A DNA stretch of 64,000 bases from Deroplatys truncata (lineage: Eukaryota > Arthropoda > Insecta > Mantodea > Mantidae), in assembly GCA_030765065.1 (NCBI GenBank), contig CM060990.1, positions 415,719,198 through 415,783,197 on the forward strand, given 5' to 3'. This document shows positions 26,291-38,146 of this stretch, in pieces. Below the pieces are notes generated by a model. The model worked only from the letters and a program-made list of their open reading frames with translations, did not search any database and was not told where the DNA came from. The translations under genes were made by a program, and so were the position numbers. Every line of letters begins with the position of its first letter. The stretch's first letter is position 1.

Positions 26291-28681
26291 AACCTTTAGT
26301 TTGTTTGTTTGTTGTTTTTCTGTTTCGCTTCAGTGCTGCTGTCGCCTGTTCGGGTCTACATAGTGTCTGCAGCTGCCACCCTGGTCGGTCAAGTGTCTAG
26401 GAGCTAGTGATTGTAAGTGCAAACTGACAAAGTAATGTTGACAACCAGCGGAACAGGCTGTTTGACCATTAAGTCTAAGGTTTCTTCCTGAATATTTGGA
26501 GAAATATCTTTACAACACAGAGCTATATCTAGTTTGTTATTACAACATTCTTTATAAGCTTCCTTAAACAGTCACCTATTAACGTAAGATAACTGTAGAT
26601 TGGAACATCCACTGTGCCATTTGAGGCACTAGCTGTCCTTATAAATTCTGATGAAGTTCCCAGGGTAGCAACATGCTGTAGTCTGTTGCAGATACCTTGT
26701 GCTTCACTGGGCGGTATAACCTTTGGTCATTGCAAACTTGCAGAGGAAACATGCTATCCCGAGTAGCGTATTGTTTGATTGTTAAGTCCAGAGGTCGTTC
26801 TATTGTTAAATTCAAAGGCTCCTAATGTCAAGGGTAAAAAATTAAAACGCGCACGAAATGTACAGATTGATTGTTTTGGTACAAAATAATTTCTAAATAG
26901 CGCAGAGTTTTGCGCCTTTTAAATGGAAAGCCGAGACTTGATTTTATTGACCCTCGCTTAACAGAATACATTAAGTTGCTAGGCTTTTTATCTAGCCGCT
27001 TGTCGTAAAATGCAGGTAAGGCTGAAAAGAGAGATGTTCGTCAGGTAGGGCGCAAATATCTCCAATACCAATTACTGGTATAAGCCGTGGAGGAAGCATC
27101 ATACAATAGTAGAGGGTGAGGATCTTGATAATCAGCCGAGCAAGATTCTTCAGTCCTTGCACGGCGGCCAGTCAGTTGAGAAACAATGCTAAATAAATGC
27201 ATTTCACAACTGCCTTCGGATTGCTAATTAACAATTTTTGATTCACGTATATGAGTTATGCATGATGAGCGTAGAAGAAAATTTAAATACAAATATATAT
27301 TGAAGGAAATACCGCTGGTGTATATTCTGCGAACATCCCGAGTACTGCATACGTCTTGTAATTCTATGATCTGAAATGAAAAGTATTACTTCAGTTTAAT
27401 TACACAAACATGTAAAAGCCATCAGCCTATTTACGTAATACATGTGCTAATAATGATAGACTAATGACACTTTCGAACATATTCGCCTCCACATCGTAAC
27501 CGCAGCCAAATTTATAAACGATACTATCTTTGAGTCAAAGCATGCAATTTGTTTGCACACGTTGAATCCATCTCGCGCTATCCCTTATCTTGATATGAGG
27601 AGATGCAAATCCACTAAACTTTTAATCTTGATGACGAAATATCGCAGAACTGTGTTCCTATAGAAATTGTAACACATTTTAACATACTAAAGTAAACCTT
27701 ATTTGATTTTTTAAAATATTTAAATGAACTAAATTAATCAAACATAATGCCGACCTGTATTTCTATAAGAATTTCAATGCATCTTTATATGCGAATGTGC
27801 ATTTTATTACAATTTTTTAATGTGAAAGTTAATTTTGTGAATTAAATTATATTCCTTTGGAGAGATATCGCAAATATAATTATGCTTATGAATTCCTGAC
27901 AGAAATAAATTGCGAGACCAATTATACCGTACCTATATTTCTTTAATATGCTAAAGTTTTCAAAAAATGCATATTAATCAAAATATGAAACTCGGGTCTC
28001 GAAGCCAGTCTTTGCACTGATTCAGTCAACGATTTCCTTGGAATGATGGCGGAGGCTTCCTTGGACATGCAACTTACAATGGGCGGCTACCTAACGTATT
28101 AGAATCGAGGGGAGAGTGCAAAAGCATGTATAGAAGTTGTCCACGCTTAAAACATAACTGAGAAAACATATAGACAAAAAAAAACAGAGTTCCGGAAGGG
28201 AGAAGTACATCATTGGACTATCAAAACAAAAGAGGGGGTTGGGAAGGGACTGTGGAAGCGGCGGAGCATCCAAATTAGATCATACACAGGAAAACGCAAA
28301 CAAGCGATATTTAGTTTATTTCCTTAATTCTATACTACTGAGGATAGAAGCAACCGAATGGATAGTTTAATGAAAAGCTCCATATCCGTTCCAAGACAAC
28401 CATTGCGAGATACAACTGCGTATCAACAACACTTTAAAAGGATGAAGTAATGAAGAGTTCAAGGCTTTAATAACGTATATCTCGGAAATAGCCGAACCCA
28501 CAAAAGATGGAAATACGATGTGCGTTTTAAGAAGCTCTGCATTTTCTGTACACTAAGCTTGGCTACTTCTTACGGTTTACGGGCTATAAAGAGTTACACA
28601 CAATTCCTTCAAATGAGGAGGTCCTCACAGACTACTCCCAGAAAATTCAATATATACGCTTTATTTGTTATGCAAATAGCT
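26291..28681. other. Unassigned AT-rich stretch
   Basis: No recognisable gene or repeat array. Because it lies upstream of a PolB fossil it may include further decayed Polinton DNA, but no motif supports this. Confidence 0.3.
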
Positions 28682-28685
28682 TATA

Positions 28686-29085
28686 CAGGATGGGCCATTT
28701 ATCTAAGTTGTAACTGTACAATACCTCCAAAACTAAGCGTCATAGAAATAACTGTCTTGAATAAAAGTTGCTTGATATTATGTCGGAAAGTAAATGCCGC
28801 TGGTCGCGTTTTATTTGGAGGACATTGTGATGGCCATTTTAGGGTCAATTTAATTTTTTTAAATGGGAACCTACCATTTTTGTGTGGTTTTCTCACTCCT
28901 CATAAAAAACTAAGCAACGTTTGTATAAAGAACTTTACAATTGTTCTTACACCAACATAAATAACAACGAAAATTCTTCATACGAAGAGCACAATGAATG
29001 GTTGGACCATCCATGGATGGTCATTTGAGGGTCAAGTTACGTTTCATAATTGCGAACCAAAATTTTTTATTTTATTTCCTTATTG
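28686..29085 (+). repeat. Left terminal module of the palindrome
   Basis: Begins CAGGATGGGCCATTTAT, followed by a CCTCCAAAACTAA block, GTCTTGAATAAAAGTTGCTTGA and TTTTAGGGTCAATTTAA, the same blocks in the same order as in the MITE half at 22,541-22,715. A second GGTCATTT.GAGGGTCAA..TT block near 29,017-29,040 suggests an internal duplication that the right end lacks. Confidence 0.8.
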
Positions 29086-30115
29086 CTCATCAGTAGGTTA
29101 TTTAGGAGAGAGCTGAGACACTTTTTTGGGCATATATGGGAAAGGATAGGGAAAACGAGGCTAGATGGGACGGTTCAAGGAGGAAAATGGGTTTATATGG
29201 GAGAGATAGGGATTACGACGACCGATACTATGCTAGAGAGGGTTGAAGGAGGGAAATACGTTTATATGGAAGAAATAGTAGAGAGGTGTTAGGCTAGACA
29301 GAGGTCGAGGAGTAGAGCATGGTTTATATGAAAGGTATAGGAAAACGAGGAGGGGTGTTAGGCTAGACAGAGTTGAAGGGTAGAGTATGTCTTTTATATG
29401 AGAGAGGTTGGGAACAGGAGGAGGGGTGTTAGGCTAGACAGAGGTTGAGGAGTACAGTATGGTTTATATGAGAGATATAGGAAAACGAGGAGAGGTGTTA
29501 GGCTAGGAGGGTTTAAGTATGCGTTTATAAGGAGAGACGAGAAAACGGAGAGAGATCCTATGTTAGGATACACAGGTGTTTAAAGCTAGAATGTGTTTTA
29601 TATAGGCTAGATAGGAAACCAAAGAGATACTCAGCTAGACAGGGGACAGGAGAGGAATGCGCTTTATGAGAGGTAGAGGATACGGGGAGTGGTGTTAGGC
29701 TAGACAGAGGTTGAGAGTAGAGAATGCGTTTATATGTATGAGAAGTATAGGAACAGGAAGAGGGGTGCTAGGCTAGACAGAGGTTGAGGAGTAGAGTATA
29801 GTTTATATGAGAGGTATAGGAAAACGAGGGGAGGTGTTAGGCTAGACAGAGGTTGAAAATAGAGTATGGTTTGTATGAGTGGTATAGGAAAACGAGGAGA
29901 GGAGTTAGACTAGACAGAGGTCGAGGAGCAGAGTATGGTTTATGTGAGAGTCATAGGTAAAGGCGAGAGGCGTTAGGCTAGACAGAGCTAGAGGAGTAGA
30001 GTATGGTTTATATGAGAGGTATAGGAACAGGAGGAGAGGTGTTAGGCTAGACAGATACTAAAGGAGTAGCAATAAGGGTTTATATACAGGAGAGATAGGG
30101 AATAGGAGGTGCTAG
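29086..30115 (+). repeat. ~69-bp tandem array, left arm
   Basis: About fourteen imperfect units built on GGCTAGACAGAGGTTGAGG, AGAGTATGGTTTATATGAGAG and TATAGGAAAACGAGG, with unit lengths around 65-70 bp. No coding frame persists across units. It lies between the terminal module and the 21-bp array and is mirrored in the right arm. Confidence 0.85.
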
Positions 30116-30204
30116 ACTTGAAAGCGACTTTAGAGGTGAACTTAGTGGAAAACTGTTTCATGTCAATGTTAGAACGCTAATTCTAGACATTCCCATCACG
30201 TAAC

Positions 30205-30520
30205 CTATTCAGGGAAAAGGTGACTCGTTCAGGGGAAAAAGGTGACTGCTCAGGGAAAAAGGTGGCCCACAAAGGGAAAAAGTTGACAAGCAAAGGGAAA
30301 AACGTGACCAGCAAAGGGAAAAAGGTGACCAGCAAAGGGAAAAATGTGACCAGCAAAGGGAAAAAGGTGACCAGCAAAGGGAAAAAGGTGACCTGCAATG
30401 GGAAAAAGGTGACCAGTAAAGGGAAAAATGTGACCAGCAAAGGGAAAAAGGCTACCACCAAAGGGAAAAAGGTGAGCCATAAAGGGAAAAAGGTGACCTG
30501 CAACGGAAAAAGCTAACCCA
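30205..30520 (+). repeat. 21-bp tandem array, left arm
   Basis: About fourteen units of a 21-bp motif, GTGACCAGCAAAGGGAAAAAG with small variants. Because 21 is a multiple of three, every frame stays open on both strands (for example GKKVTSK on plus and TFFPLLV on minus). These frames start at GTG or TTG rather than ATG, so coding is not supported. Confidence 0.9.
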
Positions 30521-30524
30521 CTAA

Positions 30525-31900
30525 CACTAACAGGTAAGTAATTCAGCTAGTATTGCAGGAAGGTGACTGGATCATAGCAGTGTATGATTTCACAGGTAAT
30601 TCAGCTAGTATCGTATGTATTTAGGCTAATTCATCTAGTAACTCAGGATAGATTCCAGATGTTAACTGCAACATGGCTCTGCATGATTTCACAGGTAATT
30701 CAGCTAGTATCGTAGGTATTTAGGCTAATTCAGGTAGTATCACAAGAGGATAGATTCTAGGGTTGGGTATAGCTTAGTGTCGTATTTCACAGGTAATTCA
30801 GAGAGCATCGTAGGTATTTAGGTTAATTCAAGTATCACAGACGTTTAGAGTAATTCAGCTAACATTACAGGAGAGTAGGTTCCAGGGGTTGGTTATAACG
30901 TAGTTTCGTATTTTACAGATAGTTCAGGTAATATCGTAAGTATTTGAGGTAATCGACATAGCTTCACAGATATTATTGATAATTTCGATCAGAGATTTGT
31001 ATCAGCTATTTAAGGTAAATGCAGGTGATTCAGGTTGTATCAATGGTATTTGAGTCATTTTAACAGGTAATTCATCTAGTATCATTGTTATTTAAGGCAA
31101 ACCAGATAGTATCACAGGTGCTCGTGCTAATTTAGAGCAGGAATTCGTATCAGAGCTAGTTAAGGTAATTTCACATGATTCGGGTAGTATCACAGATATT
31201 TAAGTCATTTTCACAGACAATTCAGCTAGTATCGTGAGCATTTAAGCTAATTCATCTAGTATCACAAGAGGCTAGATTCCAGAGGCTAACTGCATCATAG
31301 CTATGCATGATTTCACAGCTAATTCAGCTAGTATCGTAGGTATTTAGGCTAATTCAGCTAGTATCACAGGAGGCTAGATTCCAGGGTTGGGTATAGCATA
31401 GTTTCACATTTCACAGGTAATTCAGAGGGTATCGTAGGTATTTAGGATAATTCAAGTAACATAGGTGTTTAGAGTAATTAAGCAAGCATTACAGGAGGGT
31501 AGGTTCCAGGGGTTGATTATAACGTAGTTTCGTATTTTACAGATAGTTCAGGTAATATCGTAAGTATTTGAGTAATCAGCATAGTTTCACAGATGCTCGT
31601 AATAATTTCGATCAGAGAATTGTATCACAGCTATTTAAGGTAAATGCAGGTGATTCAGGTTGGATCAATGGTATTTGTGTCATTTTAACAGGTATTTCAG
31701 ATAGTGTCTAGGTATTTGGGCGATTCAAGCATCATAGGTGTTTGGAGTAACTCAGCTGGTATAACAGGAGGCTAGATTCAATGATCAGGGTTTCGTATCA
31801 GAGCTATTTAATGTAATTTCACTTGATTTGAGTAGTATCACAGGTTTTTAAGTCATTTTAACAGGTAATTCAGATAGTATCACAGGTTCTCATGGTAATA
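30525..31900 (+). repeat. ~30-bp array with ~620-bp higher-order repeat, left arm
   Basis: Units of about 30 bp built on AATTCAGCTAGTATC and GTAGGTATTTAGGCT. A longer pattern of about 620 bp repeats: the GATTCCAGA..TTAACTGCA block near 30,650 recurs near 31,270, and the following GGTTGGGTATAGC and GTTATAACGTAGTTTCG blocks recur too. No coding frame. Confidence 0.8.
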
Positions 31901-32274
31901 TAGAGAGTAATTAGATTATAAACATTTAGCATCCAACGTTACAGCACTTTATATACTTTTTCTAAATCTTACAAAGCTTTTATATGTTAAACAGTTAGTG
32001 GACGAGGCTGAGAGGGATAAACTGCCTGTGGGTTTACAAAATGAAAATCCATGCATCAACATACCTTAATTTAGTCCGTCGTACGTGCCTTTCCCCTTTT
32101 ATCTAGCTTGAGACTAGCACTAGGATTGCTCCTAATGGCAGGGTTAACACCTCCCCTTCCATCTTCTTCTTTCTTCATCGGACGGCTGCTAGTTGCATAC
32201 ACAGCACGTGAGTAAACTTAATTTTCTAAGATTGTAGACTCACGAGAAAATCTTTATCTTTAACTTCCATTCTC
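31901..32274. other. Unique spacer between arrays and PolB, left arm
   Basis: Non-repetitive sequence downstream of PolB with no clear reading frame; mirrored at 47,413-47,790. No unambiguous AATAAA was seen right after the stop codon. Confidence 0.5.
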
Positions 32275-35200
32275 TTAAGCACTGTTTGTAATACTGTAAT
32301 GTCCATACGCATAGGTAGTTACTCCATCCTCGGCAATAACTCTTTTATCATCAAAGGGATTCAATGTAATTTTATTCACTTGTACTGTGGTAATAGCGTG
32401 CTTTCGCGATAGGATTAGATTCATGGGCGTTCTTATGATTTCACAGGTTTTAAGACAGTCTGTATAGCTGTCAAACGAAATGTACTGCTTAATAGCGCTA
32501 CGTTTTATACCTTTAATCTTTTTTATCATTGATCTTTGAATATCTAAGGCATACATCTTAGGACGTAGTCCAACAAAGCGTAGGATGATTTTGCTATTAG
32601 GCTCATCTTTAAATTTTTCCAATACCTTCTTGTTCTGAGTAGAGTGGCATATATGATTGACAGGGTAATCAGATGTATCGAGATGCTCAAGAAAACGTAG
32701 CTTGTCCTGGTACACATCTTCAGTTGTTACACGATGAATGAATGAATCAGTGTCCATATACATAAGCTTCAGGTTTTCAGCTCCATAATAAGGCAACAAC
32801 ACGTCGTAATGATAGTTATACATTAATGTCTTGGAGATGTCCAACACACTCATACCAATGTATATTGGCTTGTTGAATACAATCTGACGAGAGGCCATAT
32901 GTACAGCAGCTAGATTAGCAGCATATATCGTCCTGTCGATAAACGTAGGCTTGGCGATCAGCTTCTCTAGAGTTTTTCATTGGTCACCAGTCGTATATCC
33001 ACACGGTTACGCAGGTTCTCCTTGGTTTTTCCAAACATGGCGTTGTTAAAGATTTTGTAGAGATCCTTCTCGAAATCATTTGCAGCTTGTTGTCGTAGCC
33101 TGTTGTTAAATTCCACATAAGGTTTCAACCACCGAGACTGTAGGAATTGTAGCACACGATGGATTTTTGTTAGTCGTAGTCCATGACTAAGAGCTTGCTT
33201 CAAAGCCATGTAATGCACTACATACTTCTTTCGAGGTCCAAGATGGGGTATCAGTTTCTTTGTAGACGCTTCCAATGGTTTCATACACTCTGGCAGGAAA
33301 GGTAGATCGTTGTGTAGATCGTGAAGTTCTGCAGGATACTCGATGTCGACTTCTAATGTGTACCCATGAGGATCATCTTCTTGTAGTGTTTCTAAGATGA
33401 TTTCTTCAGGCAAAACCCACTGAAATCCACCAAAAGGAAGGGCGTGACACATTGCCCACCCATATTGGTTATTAGCGTCCTCGTATGTGATAAATTGGGT
33501 TGGTCTCGACGGATCAAACTTCTCCATATAAGTGTTATTAGCCTCGGCATACCGATGAGAAACTTGGCATAAACCTCCTCTTATACCTGATTCCACCGTG
33601 AGTAGTTGATCATAATCTTGTAACAGCTCTAACTTAATTCCAGTATACAGTAACATAGCGTCCCATGTAAGTCCTGGAGAGGTAAAATAATGGGCAGGGT
33701 CAACTTTATGTGTTTTGAGGGTTTGCTCTCTGAACGTCTCAAAGACGTCAGCTAGAAGAAGTACATCCGAAGTTAAGTAGAGATCGCTGTACTCTCCCAG
33801 GTTTCTCACATTAAATAGCTCCCTTACATTTTTAGCATGATCGTAGTCAGTATCAGTAAGTTCTTCTTCATTTAATCTATTGTAGAAGGAGTCCTTAGTA
33901 GGCAAGCAGGTTTCGTTCAGGGCATCCCCTGACGTAACAAAGTCATATGGAAATACGCCCTTACGTGTCATCAACTTCAAATTGTCTTCTCCAAAGTACT
34001 TTAGTGTTTCTGGATATGAGGTTAGATTTTTTACCAACTTATCCAAGCTTGTACTGAGGAATCGGAAGCTATCCACAAATCGAAGCTTTATATCTCCTAC
34101 ATACTTGGTGAATGAGATATAGCTTTCTTCAGAGTTAGGAATTACCTCCACACGTTCACTTGTACAACCCAGCTCCTTGACAATGAAATGAGAGTCATAT
34201 CCGCTAAGCTTATGCGTGAGGACTGGTATATATTTAGGTGTTTTACAGGCTAAATTGCATTCATTATGAAGACTTCCACGATATTCACCGCTGATGTGAT
34301 CATGGTCGCGTACTTTATAGTTCTCTTCTGTAAAGCCTTTTCCACACAAGTAGCATGTCGTAGAAGACTCAAAATCCTTTTGCTGTTGATCCGTAAGTTT
34401 CAGAGGCTTGGCAGATTTGTATATGTCATCAATCATTTTTGCAAGGGATGTCAGGTACAGCATAAACTTCTGAGCAGCATCAGCACCACGATATACATGA
34501 GGTTGCTTAGGAAGACCAGTTTCAATATGTTCAACACTGGATGTAGGCTTCACGTAAACACAGAAGCTCATTGGTGTGTGCTCTTGATAAGGGGTTGTAT
34601 AGGAAGTTTCAGGATTGGGTATACACGTATGGCATGGAGTGAGAATACTCTCAAAATCAGCATAGATGACATAAGGTACTTTCAGCATCCTCTCAACATT
34701 TTTAAACTGTACAATTGATTTCTCCTTGGTAGGCATAACTACCCTTGCAACACCATGTTGATTACAAGTAGCTGCATGTTCTTGTAGTTTTTCCTGTCCA
34801 CTTCGGCCGCTCTGGTCATCAAAATGTGTAAAGCAGCGCTTACAAGTATAAACCCGTCCATTGTGGTTAGTTTTCTGGCGTCGAACGAGTTTCTCAAAAT
34901 TCTTTATATACACGTAGTGATGTTTTCCACTGCTGTCATTCAATAGTAGCAGGTCGCGATGTTCAGGTAGTTCAATATCAGCAACCTTTATCGGATACAC
35001 TTCGTGCTTCTCATCCAGCCCGAAAACGTTAATAGACATATTGTTAAGCTTCTCAAATTTAGGTATTTGAGAAAGTGGAGTAGGGTAGGAAACACAGCTG
35101 AAGTCGTACTTGTCTTGAAGTTGTTTGGATTTGTTCACACGCTGTGCATTCTTCTCTATGAATTTAGCTAATATAGAGTACATGAACCATTTCTCGTCGG

Positions 35201-35822
35201 TAAAGTTCTGAATGTTTATACACGCTTCTTTAGCTCCGACAGATGACGGTAGTGGTATGTAGCTACTTCCTCGTAACGGGTTGTACTTGTTGATACGAAG
35301 TCGAACTCCTTCCACAGCAAGCAAAGCCCAGCTGCTACCCTTAAGCTGAGACTCCTCCATTTCAGTCACCAATTTCTTGAATTTCACTTCCATCGTTGAC
35401 TCCAGATCAGTTTCCAGGAAAACAGCTTGATTCCGTGTTTTAAATGTTTTGTCACAGGTTTCTCCAATACTGTTAACAAATCGACACTCAACCAGCAGAT
35501 TAATTTTAACACTCTTATGAATGCTAAGCTCTTTATGCACAGCCTGGATTATACGTAGTTTTGCCTCTTGCAGATACATATTCAGGTCCTTAGGTGACTC
35601 GCATCGTATAAAATACGATTTTAATCGTCCTTCGAATGAAGTTTCGTATTCTTTCATATCACAGTCCTCCATTGTTGACAGCAACTGATTTTTAGTTGGC
35701 TCAAATCTTCTTTTCTTCTGAGGGCTGCTTATTTCACATATATCTTCGTGTCGCTGCCCCTTACAACCATCTTTGAAGGTTACATTACAATGTTTACATT
35801 TGAAGAGCTTCTTGCAGCTCAT
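32275..35822 (-). pseudogene. PolB with embedded EndoVII-like finger, left copy (one frameshift)
   Basis: A family B DNA polymerase of the Polinton/bidnavirus type. From ATG at 35,822 the frame runs 951 codons, then breaks in a run of five A (minus strand, 32,973-32,977) where the right copy has six, and continues at 32,898-32,275. Residue numbers are from this ATG. An N-terminal finger CKHC..H is at 9-25. Exo I (DFES) is near 388. A CYLCGKGF...DHDH..GEYRGSLHNEC module, the pattern of phage-type recombination endonuclease VII fingers, is at about 489-525. Exo II (GYDSHF) is near 540 and Exo III (YLTSD) near 681. Polymerase motif A (DANNQYGW) is near 782. Motif B (NNAMFGK) is near 925 and motif C (YMDTDS) near 1,022. 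Such enzymes replicate linear DNA from protein-primed ends. The total would be about 1,180 codons. Confidence 0.9.
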
Positions 35823-36086
35823 CTCGTGTCTTCTCTTGTCATAACCTCGGAGGAACTTCTTCCCACATTTTCCGCATGCATATCAAGTAGCGCTTGGAAT
35901 AATATCCTTATACGCTGAGTTATTCATCTTTATTCTTGATGTAATAACGTATTAATCACTGATCAATGAAATGTAGACCTCTTCACCTTGATACCACTTT
36001 AGAAAGCTGATTATTCTTGGAGAGAACACTATGTTAACACCTCAAGACTAATTAGCACAATGAAGTGCAATGCCCTAGATCACCAT

Positions 36087-36240
36087 ATTTATAGAGGGAG
36101 CACGAACCTTTTAGATCAATCATAAACTCGTTCCATAACCAGCTGTATATGATCGCTCAACGTGTATTAACCTCCCAGCCATATAACCTCAAGACCAGAG
36201 ACAGGATGTTTATGACGTCACACCCAGAGACAGGATGTCT
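36087..36240 (-). promoter_or_regulatory. PolB promoter region, left arm
   Basis: Mirror of the right-arm promoter: TATA-like element at about 36,087-36,096 and TGACGTCA at 36,213-36,220 between two copies of the same 14-bp repeat. The LTR element begins about 190 bp further upstream, so the promoter itself is intact. Confidence 0.55.
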
Positions 36241-36284
36241 GGCATCATCAAACACGTTTAAACTCGTCTCATAACTACCTGCTT

Positions 36285-36427
36285 ATGCTGTCTCACCAGC
36301 AAGAGAAGTATTCCCACACGGTCATTCAGACATGTATTTCAAATTCAAGCCTACCACCACTACCACCACCATCACCACCTATTGTACCAAGGTTAATTCA
36401 AGCTGTATTATCACAATACTTAAAAGT
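36285..36427 (-). repeat. ~280-bp tandem copy, left arm, split by the LTR element
   Basis: Counterpart of the outer right-arm copy, with a CCACCA run at about 36,350-36,380. It is interrupted at 36,427 by the LTR retrotransposon and resumes at 40,577 after the 4-bp duplication AAGT; the second tandem copy follows to about 40,960. Confidence 0.8.
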
Positions 36428-37403
36428 TGAGAGTGAAATAGTGTTGTATTTTTGTGTTTGTGTCCACACCACGTTGTGGATAATGTTTCTCACGTAATGT
36501 TGTTTACATTACGCGTGTAGCCATCTTGTGTGACGTCATACGTTGGTTGGTTCATTTGTTGTTTGTAGATTCCTCTGACGTAGCAATTGGTATCAGTTTT
36601 AGGTTATGTATATTGTCTTCCGGCTAGCTATTTAGGTAGACATTTAACTCTTGCAGGGTGTGAAGCGGAAAAGGAATCTTTTATCCAAAAATTACTAGTG
36701 AAGAAATGTATTTTATAATGTTTTATTGTCGAGCACGTGCACTAACACTTTCACAGATTTTGTCTAGATAATCGCCATACTGAAACTGTTTGTAATAACT
36801 TCTCACTTTTAACTCATGTACTTCAATTTTTGTATATAAGTGACTTTGTAATATTTTAGATCTTTAATGATTTTCACTGCGCGTAACTTGACGAACTGAG
36901 CGGCCAACGTGTAATGTGCGGACGATGTGTAATGCTTCGTGAATCCTGCCGAACTGGAGGACGATGTGTACTGTGTCGAGAATCTTGCCGAACTGGAGGA
37001 CGCTCTCTTTGAATCTACACTATTTATAGACTTGCCTCAAGCTACACCTAAAGATTATAAATGAATTACCATTGGCCAACAAAACGCGCCAACATTAGCG
37101 TCTATTTTACTATCCAATGAAAACCACTAATACATATTACTTTTATAGAATATTCTGGAAGCTTTCTTTACTGAAAAGGCGCGAAACATTACGTAACTTC
37201 CTGGTTCTCGGTAACGATAAACAACTCAATCCCTTTCTGCTTTATTGCGTTATTGTTGACAGTTTCAGTAGAGCCGTATATTATTATTTACCAATACTAT
37301 TTACAATTAATAAACCTCTGAAATCAATGTTACATAAAAATACATATTCATATTAAAATAATTATTCAAATTTGAGTAATTTGTGATACAAATTACCGTA
37401 TCA
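36428..37403 (-). repeat. 3' LTR of the gag-only element
   Basis: 976 bp, TG...CA ends. Internal flank on the plus strand is ATGCCCCACTAG, whose complement is a weak polypurine tract (CTAGTGGGGCAT) abutting the LTR. Confidence 0.95.
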
Positions 37404-38146
37404 TATGCCCCACTAGAAACATAATTATAAACATTTATAACTTGTTTGGAAATTTTATAATTTTGTTTTTAGTCTCCTAAATCTTGTAACACACGCTATT
37501 CACTTTCACTTAACACTTCACACGCGTTTAACACACGACATATGTTTTATCTCGCCACTACTTACTGGTTCTGGTTTAATTAATTTAGATATTAATCTGA
37601 TATCACAAAATTTTTTTTATAGCGAATATTTTACCCTAAATTATTTAATCACTGCTACCAAATTGTTTACTTTCTTAAGTTGTTGACAAAATTTATACAT
37701 TTAAGATTTTTTGTCATTGTTTAACATTTTTACCAAAGTATTCACCCTCTACTCAAATATTTACATCTCTTAAATCTAGACAATATTTCACCTTTTCTGT
37801 TTGCTACATAAGTATTTGTTTTATTTATTTTTACCAATTTTTGTTATTCTGAATTTTATAACAATACTCTTGGAATGGTATTTATGTACTTTACTTTAAT
37901 ATAACATCTTAAGTTTCAATCTTTGCATTCTTAATTTTTCAAATGTTGTTACAGTTACTAAAAATTTATTTATTTATTTATTTATTTATTTTTTTTTTTT
38001 TAAACATTTCTCTCTTTTTTTTTTTTATTTTATAATTTATTTCTCTTTTCAAATGATATATATATAATTAACCCTCTTACGTTCCAATACATTTCTCTGC
38101 AAGTCGTCTTTAACTATCCAGCATTTACTTTACATCTCATTGCTAT
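37404..38146. other. Non-coding AT-rich 3' part of the gag-only element
   Basis: About 740 bp of T-rich plus-strand sequence with (ATTT)n near 37,968-38,000 and homopolymer T runs. It occupies the position where pol would lie, and no pol homology was seen. Confidence 0.7.

Noticed and set aside
30220-30516. 98-residue Lys-rich GKKVTSK protein
   Set aside because: The frame opens with GTG, both strands are open across the array because the unit is 21 bp, and there is no sign of codon-level constraint.
29086-30520. CRISPR array
   Set aside because: Units are contiguous and degenerate without unique spacers, and the context is eukaryotic transposon DNA.
34266-34718. 150-codon frame opposite PolB (also at 44,967-45,419)
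   Set aside because: It is the antisense shadow of well-conserved PolB coding sequence and is present in both arms only because PolB is.
37117-37356. 79-codon frame repeated at 40,290-40,529
   Set aside because: It lies inside both identical LTRs, so its duplication carries no evidence of coding, and it has no recognisable domain.
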